This document shows positions 52,439 to 61,359 of a stretch of 64,000 nucleotides of DNA, in pieces (position 1 is the stretch's first letter; every line of letters begins with the position of its first letter). The notes under the pieces are model-generated. The model did no database searches. It was given only the letters and a program-made list of their open reading frames with translations, and was not told the DNA's origin. The stretch lies in assembly GCF_003590855.1 (NCBI RefSeq), contig NZ_QYUP01000119.1:1-64000 (forward strand), written 5' to 3'. The translations under genes were made by a program, and so were the position numbers. The DNA comes from Massilia cavernae. Its GTDB lineage: Bacteria > Pseudomonadota > Gammaproteobacteria > Burkholderiales > Burkholderiaceae_D.

Positions 52439-53188
52439 ATGAGCGGCGGCGCACCGGGCGCGCAAGCCCACGTCCTTCCTGCGGATGAAGATCCCGCGAT
52501 TTACCGCGAAGGCTTCAAGGTCGGCATTCCCACCCTTTTCGGCATCGGCGCCTGGGGCCTGGTGGTCGGTATCGCCATGGTCAAGACCGGGCTGACCGTC
52601 CCGCAATCGCTGGCGATGACGCTGCTGGTGTTCGCCGGCTCCGCGCAACTGGCTTCGCTGCCGCTGATTGCCGCCGGCGCCCCGATCTGGGTCGTGTTCG
52701 CCACCTCGCTGGTGGTCAACCTGCGTTTCGTTATCTTCTCCGCACTGCTGGCGCCGCACTTTTCCCACCTGCCGTGGAAACAGCGCCTCGCGCTGGGCTA
52801 TGTGTCCGGCGACATGACGGTGGCGCTGTTCCTGCAGCGTTTCCCGACCGAAGCGCCGGCGCTGGGCAAGCTGTCCTACCTGAAGGGCCTGCTGTATCCG
52901 AACTGGGCCGCGTGGCAGGTCGGCTCGATCGCCGGCATCTTCCTGGGCAGCGCCGTTCCGCCCGAATGGGGCCTTGGCTTTGCCGGCACCCTGGCCATCA
53001 TCTGCATCACGGTACCGATGGTCATCAACAGCGCCGCGCTGTGCGGGGTAGTGGTGGCGTCGGCCACGGCGGTGCTGGCCTACGGGCTGCCCTACAAGCT
53101 GGGCCTGCTCGCGGCCGTGCTGGCCGGCATGGTGACGGCGATGTTCGTCGAGGAATCGCTGGAACGCCGGAAGGGCAGCCATGTCTGA
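52439..53188 (+). CDS. azlC: AzlC-family branched-chain amino-acid exporter, large subunit
   Basis: 249-residue membrane protein of the LIV-E/AzlC type with about six spans. It has REGFKVGIPTLFGIGAWGLV, FAGSAQLASLPLIAAGAPIW and NLRFVIFSALLAPHFSHLPW, the family hallmark segments. It exports branched-chain or related amino acids together with AzlD. ATG 52439 fits the homology although its ribosome site is weak; ATG 52418 is an alternative. azlD overlaps its end by 8 nt. Confidence 0.92.
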   Translation: MSGGAPGAQAHVLPADEDPAIYREGFKVGIPTLFGIGAWGLVVGIAMVKTGLTVPQSLAMTLLVFAGSAQLASLPLIAAGAPIWVVFATSLVVNLRFVIFSALLAPHFSHLPWKQRLALGYVSGDMTVALFLQRFPTEAPALGKLSYLKGLLYPNWAAWQVGSIAGIFLGSAVPPEWGLGFAGTLAIICITVPMVINSAALCGVVVASATAVLAYGLPYKLGLLAAVLAGMVTAMFVEESLERRKGSHV

Positions 53189-53513
53189 CCTGGAAATCTG
53201 GATCACGATCATCGTGATGGCTGTGGCCACCGCCGCCACCCGCAGCACCTTCTGGCTGGTCGGCCACCACATCAACATCCCGAAGCGGGTGCAGGAGATG
53301 CTGCGCTACGCGCCGTCGTGCGCGCTGGCGGCGATCATCGCGCCCGACCTGCTGCTGGGAACCCAGGGCGACCTGCAGCTTTCGTTCACCAACCTGCGGC
53401 TGGTGGCAGGCGTCGCCGCTGTCGGCTATTACCTCTGGCGCCGCAGCATGCTGGAAACCATCATCTTCGGCATGCTGTTCTTTACCGGTCTGAGACTGTG
53501 GCTCCAGCAATGA
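53181..53513 (+). CDS. azlD: AzlD-family branched-chain amino-acid exporter, small subunit
   Basis: 110-residue, three- to four-span membrane protein. WITIIVMAVATAATRSTFWL, then RVQEMLRYAPSCALAAIIAP (the conserved AzlD pore-like motif), and ending RRSMLETIIFGMLFFTGLRL. It overlaps azlC by 8 nt, a normal arrangement for the two-subunit exporter. Confidence 0.92.
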   Translation: MSDLEIWITIIVMAVATAATRSTFWLVGHHINIPKRVQEMLRYAPSCALAAIIAPDLLLGTQGDLQLSFTNLRLVAGVAAVGYYLWRRSMLETIIFGMLFFTGLRLWLQQ

Positions 53514-53541
53514 CGGTGGCGAAGCTGTATTGTTCATGAGT

Positions 53542-53547
53542 TAAAAT
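53542..53547 (+). promoter_or_regulatory. Putative -10 box of pgk
   Basis: TAAAAT followed by AGCG, 37 nt upstream of the pgk start; same string as before purM and azlC. Confidence 0.4.
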
Positions 53548-53583
53548 AGCGATCTTCTTTTACCTTCGACCGTTTAGGCAGCC

Positions 53584-54789
53584 ATGCACTCCGTTCTCAA
53601 CTTTACCCGACTGCAAGACCTGATCGACCAAAACGCCCTGCAGGGAAAGCGCGTGTTCATCCGCGCCGACCTGAACGTACCGCAGGATGACGCCGGCAAC
53701 ATCACCGAAGACACGCGCATCCGCGCCTCGGTGCCTGCCATTGCCGCCGCCGTCAAGGCCGGCGCCGCCGTCATGGTCACTTCCCACCTTGGTCGTCCGA
53801 CCGAAGGCGAGTTCAAGCCGGAAGACACGCTGGCGCCGGTCGCCGCGCGCCTGTCCGAGCTGCTGGGCCAGCCGGTCGAACTGAAACAGAACTGGGTTGA
53901 CGGCGTCGACGTGGCGCCGGGCCAGGTCGTGCTGCTGGAAAACTGCCGCGTCAACAAGGGCGAAAAGAAGAATTCCGACGAACTGGCCCAGAAGATGGCC
54001 AAGCTGTGCGACGTCTACGTCAACGACGCTTTCGGCACCGCGCATCGCGCCGAAGCCACCACCCACGGCATCGCCAAGTTCGCGCCGGTAGTTGCGGCCG
54101 GCCCGCTGCTGGCCGCTGAACTCGATGCGCTGGGCAAGGCGCTGGGCGCCCCGGCGCGTCCGCTGCTGGCCATCGTGGCAGGCTCCAAGGTGTCGTCCAA
54201 GCTGTCGATCCTGAAGGCGCTGGCCGGTAAGGTGGATAATCTGATCGTCGGCGGCGGCATCGCCAACACCTTCATGAAGGCAGTTGGCCTGAACATCGGC
54301 AAGTCGCTGGTCGAGGCCGAGCTGGTAGGCGAGGCCAAAGCCATCATCGACATGATGGCCGAGCGCGGCGCCCAGGTGCCGATTCCGGTCGACGTGGTGT
54401 GCGCGAAGGAATTCTCGCCGACCGCGGCTGCCACCACCAAGGACGTGGCCGACGTGGCCGACGACGACATGATCCTCGACATCGGCCCGAAAACGGCGGC
54501 CATGCTGGCGGAACAGATCAAGGCGGCCGGCACCATCGTCTGGAATGGCCCGGTCGGCGTGTTCGAGTTCGACCAGTTCGGCGAAGGCACGAAGACGCTG
54601 GCGCTGGCCATCGCCGGCTCGAAGGGCTTCTCGATCGCAGGCGGCGGCGACACCCTGGCGGCGATTGCAAAATACGACATTACCGATAAAATCGGGTATA
54701 TCTCTACCGGCGGCGGCGCCTTCCTCGAATTCCTCGAAGGTAAAACCCTGCCTGCCGTAGACATCCTGTTGCAACGCAGCTCGAAGTAA
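53584..54789 (+). CDS. pgk: Phosphoglycerate kinase
   Basis: 401-residue glycolytic kinase making ATP from 1,3-bisphosphoglycerate. Motifs: [20 protein letters not shown] (N-terminal substrate site), [66 protein letters not shown] and the nucleotide loop GGGDTLAAI. It starts the pgk-pyk-fba glycolytic block. A hairpin terminator follows, so read-through to pyk may be partial. Confidence 0.98.
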   Translation: MHSVLNFTRLQDLIDQNALQGKRVFIRADLNVPQDDAGNITEDTRIRASVPAIAAAVKAGAAVMVTSHLGRPTEGEFKPEDTLAPVAARLSELLGQPVELKQNWVDGVDVAPGQVVLLENCRVNKGEKKNSDELAQKMAKLCDVYVNDAFGTAHRAEATTHGIAKFAPVVAAGPLLAAELDALGKALGAPARPLLAIVAGSKVSSKLSILKALAGKVDNLIVGGGIANTFMKAVGLNIGKSLVEAELVGEAKAIIDMMAERGAQVPIPVDVVCAKEFSPTAAATTKDVADVADDDMILDIGPKTAAMLAEQIKAAGTIVWNGPVGVFEFDQFGEGTKTLALAIAGSKGFSIAGGGDTLAAIAKYDITDKIGYISTGGGAFLEFLEGKTLPAVDILLQRSSK

Positions 54790-54794
54790 CAACC

Positions 54795-54823
54795 AGCGCA
54801 GCCCTACCGGCTGCGCTTTTTCT
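54795..54823 (+). terminator. Rho-independent terminator between pgk and pyk
   Basis: AGCGCAGCC-ctacc-GGCTGCGCT, a 9-bp perfect stem, then TTTTTCTTC, 6 nt after the pgk stop codon. pyk begins 13 nt later, so it may act as an attenuator. Confidence 0.88.
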
Positions 54824-54835
54824 TCAAGGACAACC

Positions 54836-56284
54836 ATGTATCGTGGCACCAAGATCGTTGCAACCATCGGACCGGCTTCGACCGACTTCGACATCCTCGT
54901 CAAGATGATCCGCGCAGGCGTCGACGTCGTCCGCCTGAACTTCTCGCACGGCAAAGCGCAGGACCACATCGACCGCGCCACCCTGGTACGCCGCGCCGCC
55001 GCCGAGTGCGGCAAGGAAGTGGCGATCATGGCCGACATGCAGGGTCCGAAGATCCGCGTCGGCAAGTTTGAAGAGGGCAAGATATTCCTGAACAACGGCG
55101 ACCGCTTCATCCTGGACGCCAAGTGGGGCGACAACGGCGAGCTGGGCAACCAGGAACGCGTGGGCCTCGACTACAAGGCGCTGCCGCGCGACGTGCGTCC
55201 CGGCGACAAGCTGCTGCTCAACGACGGCCTGATCGTGCTGGTCGTCGACCGCGTGGCCGGCCACGAGATCTTCACCACCGTCAAGATCGGCGGCGAGCTG
55301 TCAAACAACAAGGGCATCAACCGCCAGGGTGGCGGGCTGACCGCGCCGGCGCTGACCTCGAAGGACATGGAAGACATCAAGACCGCGATGTCCTTCCAGG
55401 CCGATTACCTCGCGATCTCGTTCCCGAAGAGCGCGACCGACATGGAAATGGCGCGCCAGCTGGCCAACATCGCCGGCGAGCCGTTCCACCACAAGCCGAT
55501 GATGATCGCCAAGATCGAGCGCGCCGAAGCGATTCCTGTACTGCAGGAAATCCTGGACGCCTCCGACGGCATCATGGTCGCGCGCGGCGACCTGGCCGTT
55601 GAAGTGGGCAACGCCGCGGTACCGGCGCTGCAGAAGCGCATGATCCGCATGGCGCGCGAATCGAACAAGCTGGCCATTACCGCCACCCAGATGATGGAAT
55701 CGATGATCGTCAACGCCGTGCCGACCCGCGCCGAAGTATCGGACGTGGCCAACGCGGTGCTGGACGGCACCGACGCGGTGATGACCTCGGCCGAAACCGC
55801 GTCGGGCAAATACCCGATCGAGACGGTGGAAATGATGGCCGCGATCTGTGCCGAAGCCGAGCAATCCGAATACAACAAGCTCGACGCCGACTTCCTGAAC
55901 GTGCAATTCACCCGCATCGACCAGTCGATCGCCTACGGCACGCTGTTCACCGCGCACCACCTGCGCGTGAAGGCGATCGTGGCGCTGACCGAATCCGGCT
56001 CGACCGCGCTGTGGATGAGCCGCCACAGCATCGACACCCCGATTTTCGCGCTGACCCCGTCGCAAGCGACGCAGCGCAAGGCATCGCTGTATCGTAACGT
56101 GCAGGCTTATCATTTGCTACAGGAAGGCGGCAGCCACGCCGTGCTGCGCCACGCCGAGGAACTGCTGATGAAACACGGCGTCGTGCGCAAGGGCGACACC
56201 ATCGTCGTCACCTGGGGTTCGCCGATGGGCCAGGCTGGCGGCACCAACGCACTGAAGATCGTGCGTGTTGGAGAATTCGATTAG
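54836..56284 (+). CDS. pyk: Pyruvate kinase
   Basis: 482-residue glycolytic enzyme converting PEP and ADP to pyruvate and ATP. Motifs: TKIVATIGPASTDFDILVKM, VVRLNFSHGKAQDH, ADMQGPKIRVGKFEEG, the catalytic Lys in MIAKIERAEAIPVLQEI (about 222), GIMVARGDLAVEVG, AITATQMMESMI, and DAVMTSAETASGKYPIE. The C-terminal domain (about 350-480) is the regulatory/tetramer domain. It starts 13 nt after the pgk terminator. Confidence 0.98.
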   Translation: MYRGTKIVATIGPASTDFDILVKMIRAGVDVVRLNFSHGKAQDHIDRATLVRRAAAECGKEVAIMADMQGPKIRVGKFEEGKIFLNNGDRFILDAKWGDNGELGNQERVGLDYKALPRDVRPGDKLLLNDGLIVLVVDRVAGHEIFTTVKIGGELSNNKGINRQGGGLTAPALTSKDMEDIKTAMSFQADYLAISFPKSATDMEMARQLANIAGEPFHHKPMMIAKIERAEAIPVLQEILDASDGIMVARGDLAVEVGNAAVPALQKRMIRMARESNKLAITATQMMESMIVNAVPTRAEVSDVANAVLDGTDAVMTSAETASGKYPIETVEMMAAICAEAEQSEYNKLDADFLNVQFTRIDQSIAYGTLFTAHHLRVKAIVALTESGSTALWMSRHSIDTPIFALTPSQATQRKASLYRNVQAYHLLQEGGSHAVLRHAEELLMKHGVVRKGDTIVVTWGSPMGQAGGTNALKIVRVGEFD

Positions 56285-56310
56285 AGACGGCGCCGCAGAG
56301 GTGGGAAAAA

Positions 56311-56360
56311 TTGGGGTCAGACCCCGATTTTGCTTGATTGGGGTCTGACCCCGATTTTTC
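56311..56360. repeat. GGGGTCAGACCCC palindromic repeat pair
   Basis: GGGGTCAGACCCC (56313-56325) and GGGGTCTGACCCC (56340-56352), each itself near-palindromic and mutually inverted, followed by GATTTTTC. It lies between pyk and fba and could end transcription. Related to the GGGGACAGACCCC units at 8420 and 61142. Confidence 0.8.
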
Positions 56361-56408
56361 TCACCGCAGTTGGCCAACACAGTTTTTTCTATTGTTTGGA
56401 GTACTACC

Positions 56409-57473
56409 ATGTCCCTCGTATCCATGCGTCAGCTGCTGGACCATGCCGCCGAAAACGGCTATGGCTTGCCGGCATTTAACGTCAACAACCTCGAACAGGT
56501 GCAGGCCATCATGGCTGCCGCCGACGCGGTCGGTTCCCCGGTCATCATGCAAGCGTCGGCAGGCGCGCGCAAATACGCCGGCGAAGCTTTCCTGCGCCAC
56601 CTGATCGACGCCGCTGTCGAATCCTACCCGCACATCCCGGTCGTCATGCACCAGGACCACGGCCAGTCGCCGGCGGTCTGCATGGCGGCGATCCGCTCCG
56701 GCTTCACCTCGGTGATGATGGACGGCTCGCTCGAAGCCGACGGCAAGAGCGTCGCTTCCTACGACTACAACGTGGAAGTGTCGCGTGAAGTGGTCAAGTT
56801 CGCGCACTCGATCGGCGTGACCGTCGAAGCCGAACTGGGCGTGCTCGGTTCGCTCGAAACCATGAAGGGCGACAAGGAAGACGGCCACGGCGCCGACGGC
56901 ACCATGACCCGCGAACAGCTGCTGACCGACGTAGCCCAGGCCGCCGACTTCGTGCAGCGCACCCAGTGCGACGCGCTGGCGATCGCGATCGGCACCTCGC
57001 ACGGCGCCTACAAGTTCTCGCGCAAGCCGACCGGCGACATCCTGGCGATCGACCGCATCAAGGAAATCCACGCACGCATCCCGAACACCCACCTGGTGAT
57101 GCACGGCTCCTCGTCGGTGCCGCAGGAACTGCTGGCGATCATCCGCGAATTCGGCGGCGACATGAAGGAAACCTACGGCGTGCCGGTCGAAGAGATCCAG
57201 GAAGGCATCCGCCACGGCGTCCGCAAGATCAACATCGACACCGACATCCGCCTGGCGATGACGGCTGCGATCCGCAAGTACCTGTTCGAAAATCCATCCA
57301 AGTTCGACCCGCGCGACTACCTCAAGCCTGCGCGCGAAGCGGCAACGGAAATCTGCAAGGCGCGCTTCCTGTCGTTCGGTTGCGAAGGCCAGGCAGGCAA
57401 GATCAAGCCGGTCACCATGGAAAAGATGGCCGAGCGCTACAAGAAGGGCGAACTGGCCCAGATCGTCAAGTAA
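56409..57473 (+). CDS. fba: Class II fructose-bisphosphate aldolase
   Basis: 354-residue zinc-dependent aldolase. [20 protein letters not shown] and [15 protein letters not shown] open the barrel. Zinc and catalytic motifs are [18 protein letters not shown] (Asp/His), [34 protein letters not shown] and [28 protein letters not shown] binds phosphate. TTGGAG precedes ATG 56409. It lies between pyk and purC in the conserved betaproteobacterial block. Confidence 0.97.
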   Translation: MSLVSMRQLLDHAAENGYGLPAFNVNNLEQVQAIMAAADAVGSPVIMQASAGARKYAGEAFLRHLIDAAVESYPHIPVVMHQDHGQSPAVCMAAIRSGFTSVMMDGSLEADGKSVASYDYNVEVSREVVKFAHSIGVTVEAELGVLGSLETMKGDKEDGHGADGTMTREQLLTDVAQAADFVQRTQCDALAIAIGTSHGAYKFSRKPTGDILAIDRIKEIHARIPNTHLVMHGSSSVPQELLAIIREFGGDMKETYGVPVEEIQEGIRHGVRKINIDTDIRLAMTAAIRKYLFENPSKFDPRDYLKPAREAATEICKARFLSFGCEGQAGKIKPVTMEKMAERYKKGELAQIVK

Positions 57474-57483
57474 ATCAGACCAA

Positions 57484-57509
57484 TGCACGCGCCCCCAGGG
57501 GCGCGTGCA
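57484..57509. terminator. Strong hairpin between fba and purC
   Basis: TGCACGCGCCCC-ca-GGGGCGCGTGCA forms a perfect 12-bp stem 10 nt after the fba stop codon. No T-run follows, so it may be an RNA-stabilising or Rho-assisted end rather than a classical terminator. Confidence 0.65.
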
Positions 57510-57535
57510 GCTTCTGGCATCACCAAGGATTCAAG

Positions 57536-58432
57536 ATGGCAAGTGTTCTCGAAACAAACCTCAAATCGCTCCCCTTCCTGCACCGCGGCAAAGTGCGCGA
57601 CATCTACGCCGTCGGCGACGACAAGCTGCTGGTCATCCAGACCGACCGCCTGTCCGCGTTCGACGTCATCCTCGACGACCCGATTCCTGCGAAGGGAAAG
57701 ATCCTCACGTCGATGTCGAACTTCTGGTTCAAGAAGTTCGCCGACCTGATGCCCAACCACGAAACCGGAATCGACCCGCTGTCCGTGGTGGCGCCCGAAG
57801 AGCGTGCCCAGGTCGAAGGCCGCGCCATCGTCGTCAAGAAGTTCAAGCCGCTCGGCATCGAAGCGATCGTGCGCGGCTACCTGATCGGCTCCGGCTGGAA
57901 GGACTACCAGAAGACCGGCAAGGTATGCGGCATCGCGCTGCCGGCGGGCCTGAAGGAAGCGGACAAGCTGCCGCAGGTGCTGTTCACGCCATCGACCAAG
58001 GCGCCGGTGGGCGCGCATGACGAGAACATCTCGTTCGAGGAAGCCGAGAAGATCGTCGGCGCCGACGTCGCCAAAACCGTGCGCGACTACGCGATCAAGC
58101 TGTACACCGAAGCTGCCGAATACGCGGCCGAACGCGGCATCATCATCGCCGACACCAAGTTCGAATTCGGCCAGGATGCCGACGGCAAGGTCTACCTGAT
58201 CGACGAAATCCTGACCCCGGACTCCTCGCGCTTCTGGCCGGTGGAAAGCTATCAGACCGGCATGTCGCCGCCGTCCTACGACAAGCAGTTCGTGCGCGAC
58301 TACCTGGAAACGCTGAAGGACTGGAACAAGGCGCCGCCAGCGCCGCCGGTGCCCGCGGATGTCATCGCCAGGACCCAGGCCAAGTACCTGGAAGCGCTTG
58401 AGCGCCTGACTGGCGAAAAGCTGAAGGTCTGA
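57536..58432 (+). CDS. purC: SAICAR synthetase (PurC)
   Basis: 298-residue phosphoribosylaminoimidazole-succinocarboxamide synthase. The long (yeast-like) form is shown by [80 protein letters not shown], and [23 protein letters not shown] 57536 was chosen by homology. It leads the purC-purE-purK run. Confidence 0.97.
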   Translation: MASVLETNLKSLPFLHRGKVRDIYAVGDDKLLVIQTDRLSAFDVILDDPIPAKGKILTSMSNFWFKKFADLMPNHETGIDPLSVVAPEERAQVEGRAIVVKKFKPLGIEAIVRGYLIGSGWKDYQKTGKVCGIALPAGLKEADKLPQVLFTPSTKAPVGAHDENISFEEAEKIVGADVAKTVRDYAIKLYTEAAEYAAERGIIIADTKFEFGQDADGKVYLIDEILTPDSSRFWPVESYQTGMSPPSYDKQFVRDYLETLKDWNKAPPAPPVPADVIARTQAKYLEALERLTGEKLKV

Positions 58433-58433
58433 G

Positions 58434-58931
58434 ATGGAAAATACCGTTAAGCCCCTGGTCGGCGTCGTAATGGGATCGTCGTCCGACTGGGACGTGATGC
58501 AGCATGCGGTCGCCATCCTCAAGGACTTCGGCGTGCCGTTCGAAGCGCAGGTGGTATCCGCGCACCGCATGCCTGACGAGATGTTCGCGTATGCAGAAAG
58601 CGCGCGTGCGCGCGGCCTGCGCGCGATCATCGCCGGCGCCGGCGGCGCCGCCCACCTGCCTGGCATGATCGCCGCCAAGACGATCGTGCCGGTGCTGGGC
58701 GTGCCGGTACCGTCCAAATACCTGCGTGGCGAAGACTCGCTGCTGTCGATCGTGCAGATGCCCAAGGGCGTGCCGGTGTCCACCTTCGCCATCGGCGAAG
58801 CGGGCGCCGCGAATGCCGCGCTCGCCGCTGTCGCGATGATCGCGAGCCTGGACGACGCCATGGCCGACAAATTGCAGGACTTCCGCAACAAACAGACTGA
58901 GGCCGCAAAGGCCATGACCTTGCCAGTATGA
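58434..58931 (+). CDS. purE: N5-CAIR mutase (PurE)
   Basis: 165-residue class I PurE that moves the carboxylate from N5-CAIR to C4. Motifs: VVMGSSSDWDVMQHAVAILK, VVSAHRMPDEMFAYA, IIAGAGGAAHLPGMIAAKTI and PVLGVPVPSKYLRGEDSLLS. It starts 1 nt after the purC stop codon and overlaps purK by 4 nt. Confidence 0.97.
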   Translation: MENTVKPLVGVVMGSSSDWDVMQHAVAILKDFGVPFEAQVVSAHRMPDEMFAYAESARARGLRAIIAGAGGAAHLPGMIAAKTIVPVLGVPVPSKYLRGEDSLLSIVQMPKGVPVSTFAIGEAGAANAALAAVAMIASLDDAMADKLQDFRNKQTEAAKAMTLPV

Positions 58932-60118
58932 GTGAAAAGCAGTATTCCCCAGCCTTGCCGCCGGCGACGCTGGGCGTGATGGGAGGCGGCCAGCTTGGCC
59001 GCATGTTCGCGCACGCCGCGCAGTCGATGGGGTTCAAGGTCGCCGTGCTGGAGCCGTCTTCCGACTGCCCGGCAGGGCAGGCCGCCGACAGCATGATCGT
59101 GGCGGGCTACGACGACCAGTCGGCACTGGCCGCGCTGGGCGCGCAGTGCGTCGCGGTGACCACCGAGTTCGAAAACGTACCGGCCGACAGCCTCGCCTTG
59201 CTGGCGCAGCAGACTTTCGTCGCTCCTGCCGCGCAATGCGTGTCGGTGGCGCAGGACCGCCTCCTTGAAAAGCGCTTCTTCGTCGACTGCGCGCCCCTGT
59301 CGGGCGTGATGCCGGCGCCGCACAAGACCATCGCATCGACGGAAGACATCGACGCGATTCCGGACGACCTGCTGCCGGGGATCCTGAAGACCGTGCGCAT
59401 GGGTTACGACGGCAAGGGCCAGGTGCGCGTGAAGACGCGCGCGGACGTCGCCGCCGCCTTCGCGGCGATGAACGGCGTGACCTGCCTGCTCGAGAAGATG
59501 CTGCCGCTGGCGTACGAAGTGTCAGTGCTGACGGCGCGCGGCGCGGATGGCGAATCGGTGGTGTACCCGATCGCCGAGAACGTCCACCGCGACGGTATCC
59601 TGTTCACGACCACCGTGCCGGGGCCGAACGTTTCGGACGAATGTGCGCTGCGCGCACAGGACGCGGCGCGTTCGATCGTCGCGCAGCTTGGCTATGTGGG
59701 CGTGCTGTGCATCGAATTCTTCGTGCTCCAAGACGGCACGCTGGTGGTCAACGAAATGGCGCCGCGCCCGCATAACAGCGGGCACTACACCATCGACGCC
59801 TGCGTCACCAGCCAGTTCGCGCAGCAGGTTCGCGCGATGGCGCGGCTGCCGCTGGGCGACGTGCGCCAGCATTCGCCGGCGATCATGCTCAACATCCTGG
59901 GCGACGTCTGGTACGAAGGCAGCGGCGACGCGGTGCGTGAACCCGACTGGGCCAAAGTGCTGGCGCTGCCGGGCGCCTGCCTGCACCTGTACGGCAAGGA
60001 AGAACCGCGCCGCGCCCGCAAGATGGGGCACCTGACGCTGGTGGCGCCATCGCTGGCCGAAGCGCACGCCAAGCTGCGTTCCGCCTGCGCCATCCTGAAC
60101 ATCGGGCTGGACGAATGA
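58928..60118 (+). CDS. purK: N5-CAIR synthetase (PurK)
   Basis: 396-residue ATP-grasp enzyme that carboxylates AIR to N5-CAIR. Motifs: LGVMGGGQLGRMFAHAAQSM, VTTEFENVPADSLALLA, VKTRADVAAAFAAM, LEKMLPLAYEVSVLTARG, ENVHRDGILFTTTVPG and NEMAPRPHNSGHYTIDACVT. The ATGA overlap with purE and the 4-nt overlap with the next gene indicate one operon. Confidence 0.97.
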   Translation: MSEKQYSPALPPATLGVMGGGQLGRMFAHAAQSMGFKVAVLEPSSDCPAGQAADSMIVAGYDDQSALAALGAQCVAVTTEFENVPADSLALLAQQTFVAPAAQCVSVAQDRLLEKRFFVDCAPLSGVMPAPHKTIASTEDIDAIPDDLLPGILKTVRMGYDGKGQVRVKTRADVAAAFAAMNGVTCLLEKMLPLAYEVSVLTARGADGESVVYPIAENVHRDGILFTTTVPGPNVSDECALRAQDAARSIVAQLGYVGVLCIEFFVLQDGTLVVNEMAPRPHNSGHYTIDACVTSQFAQQVRAMARLPLGDVRQHSPAIMLNILGDVWYEGSGDAVREPDWAKVLALPGACLHLYGKEEPRRARKMGHLTLVAPSLAEAHAKLRSACAILNIGLDE

Positions 60119-61134
60119 AGGAGCAGGACCCGGTCGCCGCCGCCGCACGCATGCTGGAGCAGGGCGGGCTGGTAGCGTTTCCGACCGAGACCGTGTACGG
60201 CCTTGGCGCCGACGCCGAAAACCCGGCCGCGGTGGCGAAGATTTATGCCGCCAAGGGCCGTCCGATGGATCATCCCGTCATCGTGCACATCGCGCCCGAC
60301 GCCTCGCTCGACCACTGGGCCACCGACATCCCGATTGAGGCGCGCGAGCTGGCCGCGGCCTTCTGGCCTGGCCCGCTGACGATGATCCTCAAGCGCGCGC
60401 CCGGCATTCCGGACGCTGTATCGGGCGGCCAGGACACGGTCGGCGTACGCTGCCCGTCGCACCCGGTCGCGATCGCGCTGCTGCAAGCCTTCAAGGGCGG
60501 GCAGGGCGGCCTGGCCGCACCTTCCGCCAATAAGTTCGGCAACGTCAGCCCGACGACGGCGCAGCACGTGCGCGACGAATTCGGCGCCGACGGCACGGTT
60601 GGCGCAGTGCTCGATGGCGGCCAGAGCGAAGTCGGCATCGAATCGACGATCGTGGACCTGTCGCGGCTGGCGACGCACGGCCCGGTGCTGCTGCGTCCCG
60701 GCCACATCAGCGCGGCCGCGATTGCGGCCGTGATCGACCAGGAACCGGCCGCCCCGGACGTCGCCGCCCCGCGCGCCTCCGGCACGCTCGAATCGCACTA
60801 CGCGCCGCACACGCCGGTAGCGATGCAAGCCACGGCACAGCTCGCGCAAACGCTGGCCCAGCTGCAGCAAAATGGCCGCAAGGTCGCGCTGGTGCACTAC
60901 AGCGACCTGCCGTCGGCGCACGCCGCGGTCAAGCTCCCGGCCACGCCGGAAGGCTTCGCGCACGCGCTATATGCCGCGCTGCGCGAGATGGACCATGCCG
61001 GCGCCGACGTCATCCTGGTCGAAGCGCCGCCGCAGGATGGCGCCTGGATGGGCGTCAACGACCGCCTGCGCCGCGCCGCGCACGGCTCGACCGGCATCGT
61101 CCACGGCCTCCTCAACCACGACGCCCCCGACTAA
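60115..61134 (+). CDS. L-threonylcarbamoyladenylate synthase, Sua5 type
   Basis: 339-residue YrdC/Sua5 enzyme that makes threonylcarbamoyl-AMP for the tRNA t6A37 modification. The YrdC domain (1-205) has LVAFPTETVYGLGADAENPA, KIYAAKGRPMDHPVIVHI, FWPGPLTMILKR, GVRCPSHPVA and APSANKFGNVSPTTAQHV. A linker ASGTLESHYAPHTPV leads to the C-terminal Sua5 domain (about 240-335). It is the long, two-domain form rather than the short TsaC. It overlaps purK by 4 nt and ends the operon before a large hairpin repeat. Confidence 0.93.
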   Translation: MKEQDPVAAAARMLEQGGLVAFPTETVYGLGADAENPAAVAKIYAAKGRPMDHPVIVHIAPDASLDHWATDIPIEARELAAAFWPGPLTMILKRAPGIPDAVSGGQDTVGVRCPSHPVAIALLQAFKGGQGGLAAPSANKFGNVSPTTAQHVRDEFGADGTVGAVLDGGQSEVGIESTIVDLSRLATHGPVLLRPGHISAAAIAAVIDQEPAAPDVAAPRASGTLESHYAPHTPVAMQATAQLAQTLAQLQQNGRKVALVHYSDLPSAHAAVKLPATPEGFAHALYAALREMDHAGADVILVEAPPQDGAWMGVNDRLRRAAHGSTGIVHGLLNHDAPD

Positions 61135-61141
61135 AAGCGAA

Positions 61142-61216
61142 TCAGGGACAGACCCCAACATCAGGGACAGACCCCGACGCTGGGGTCTGTCCCTGATGTT
61201 GGGGTCTGTCCCCGAA
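61142..61216. repeat. Long hairpin built from four GGGACAGACCCC units
   Basis: Two direct units TCAGGGACAGACCCC face two inverted units, giving arms of about 34 bp (61142-61175 against 61181-61216) with a single mismatch and a short GACGC-type loop. It follows the Sua5 stop by 7 nt and is a larger version of the repeats at 8420 and 56311. It may stop or stabilise the purine operon transcript. Confidence 0.9.
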
Positions 61217-61359
61217 TCGTCTGAATCGGCGTGCTTCTGTTGTGCTAACGTTACGTCCTAACAAGTTTATCGATGTACAAGTTTCGCTAACACTGGCATA
61301 TTAGAGTAAGTGCAAATAGCACGGACGTTCGCTTCATGAAAAATCAAACAGGAGACACA

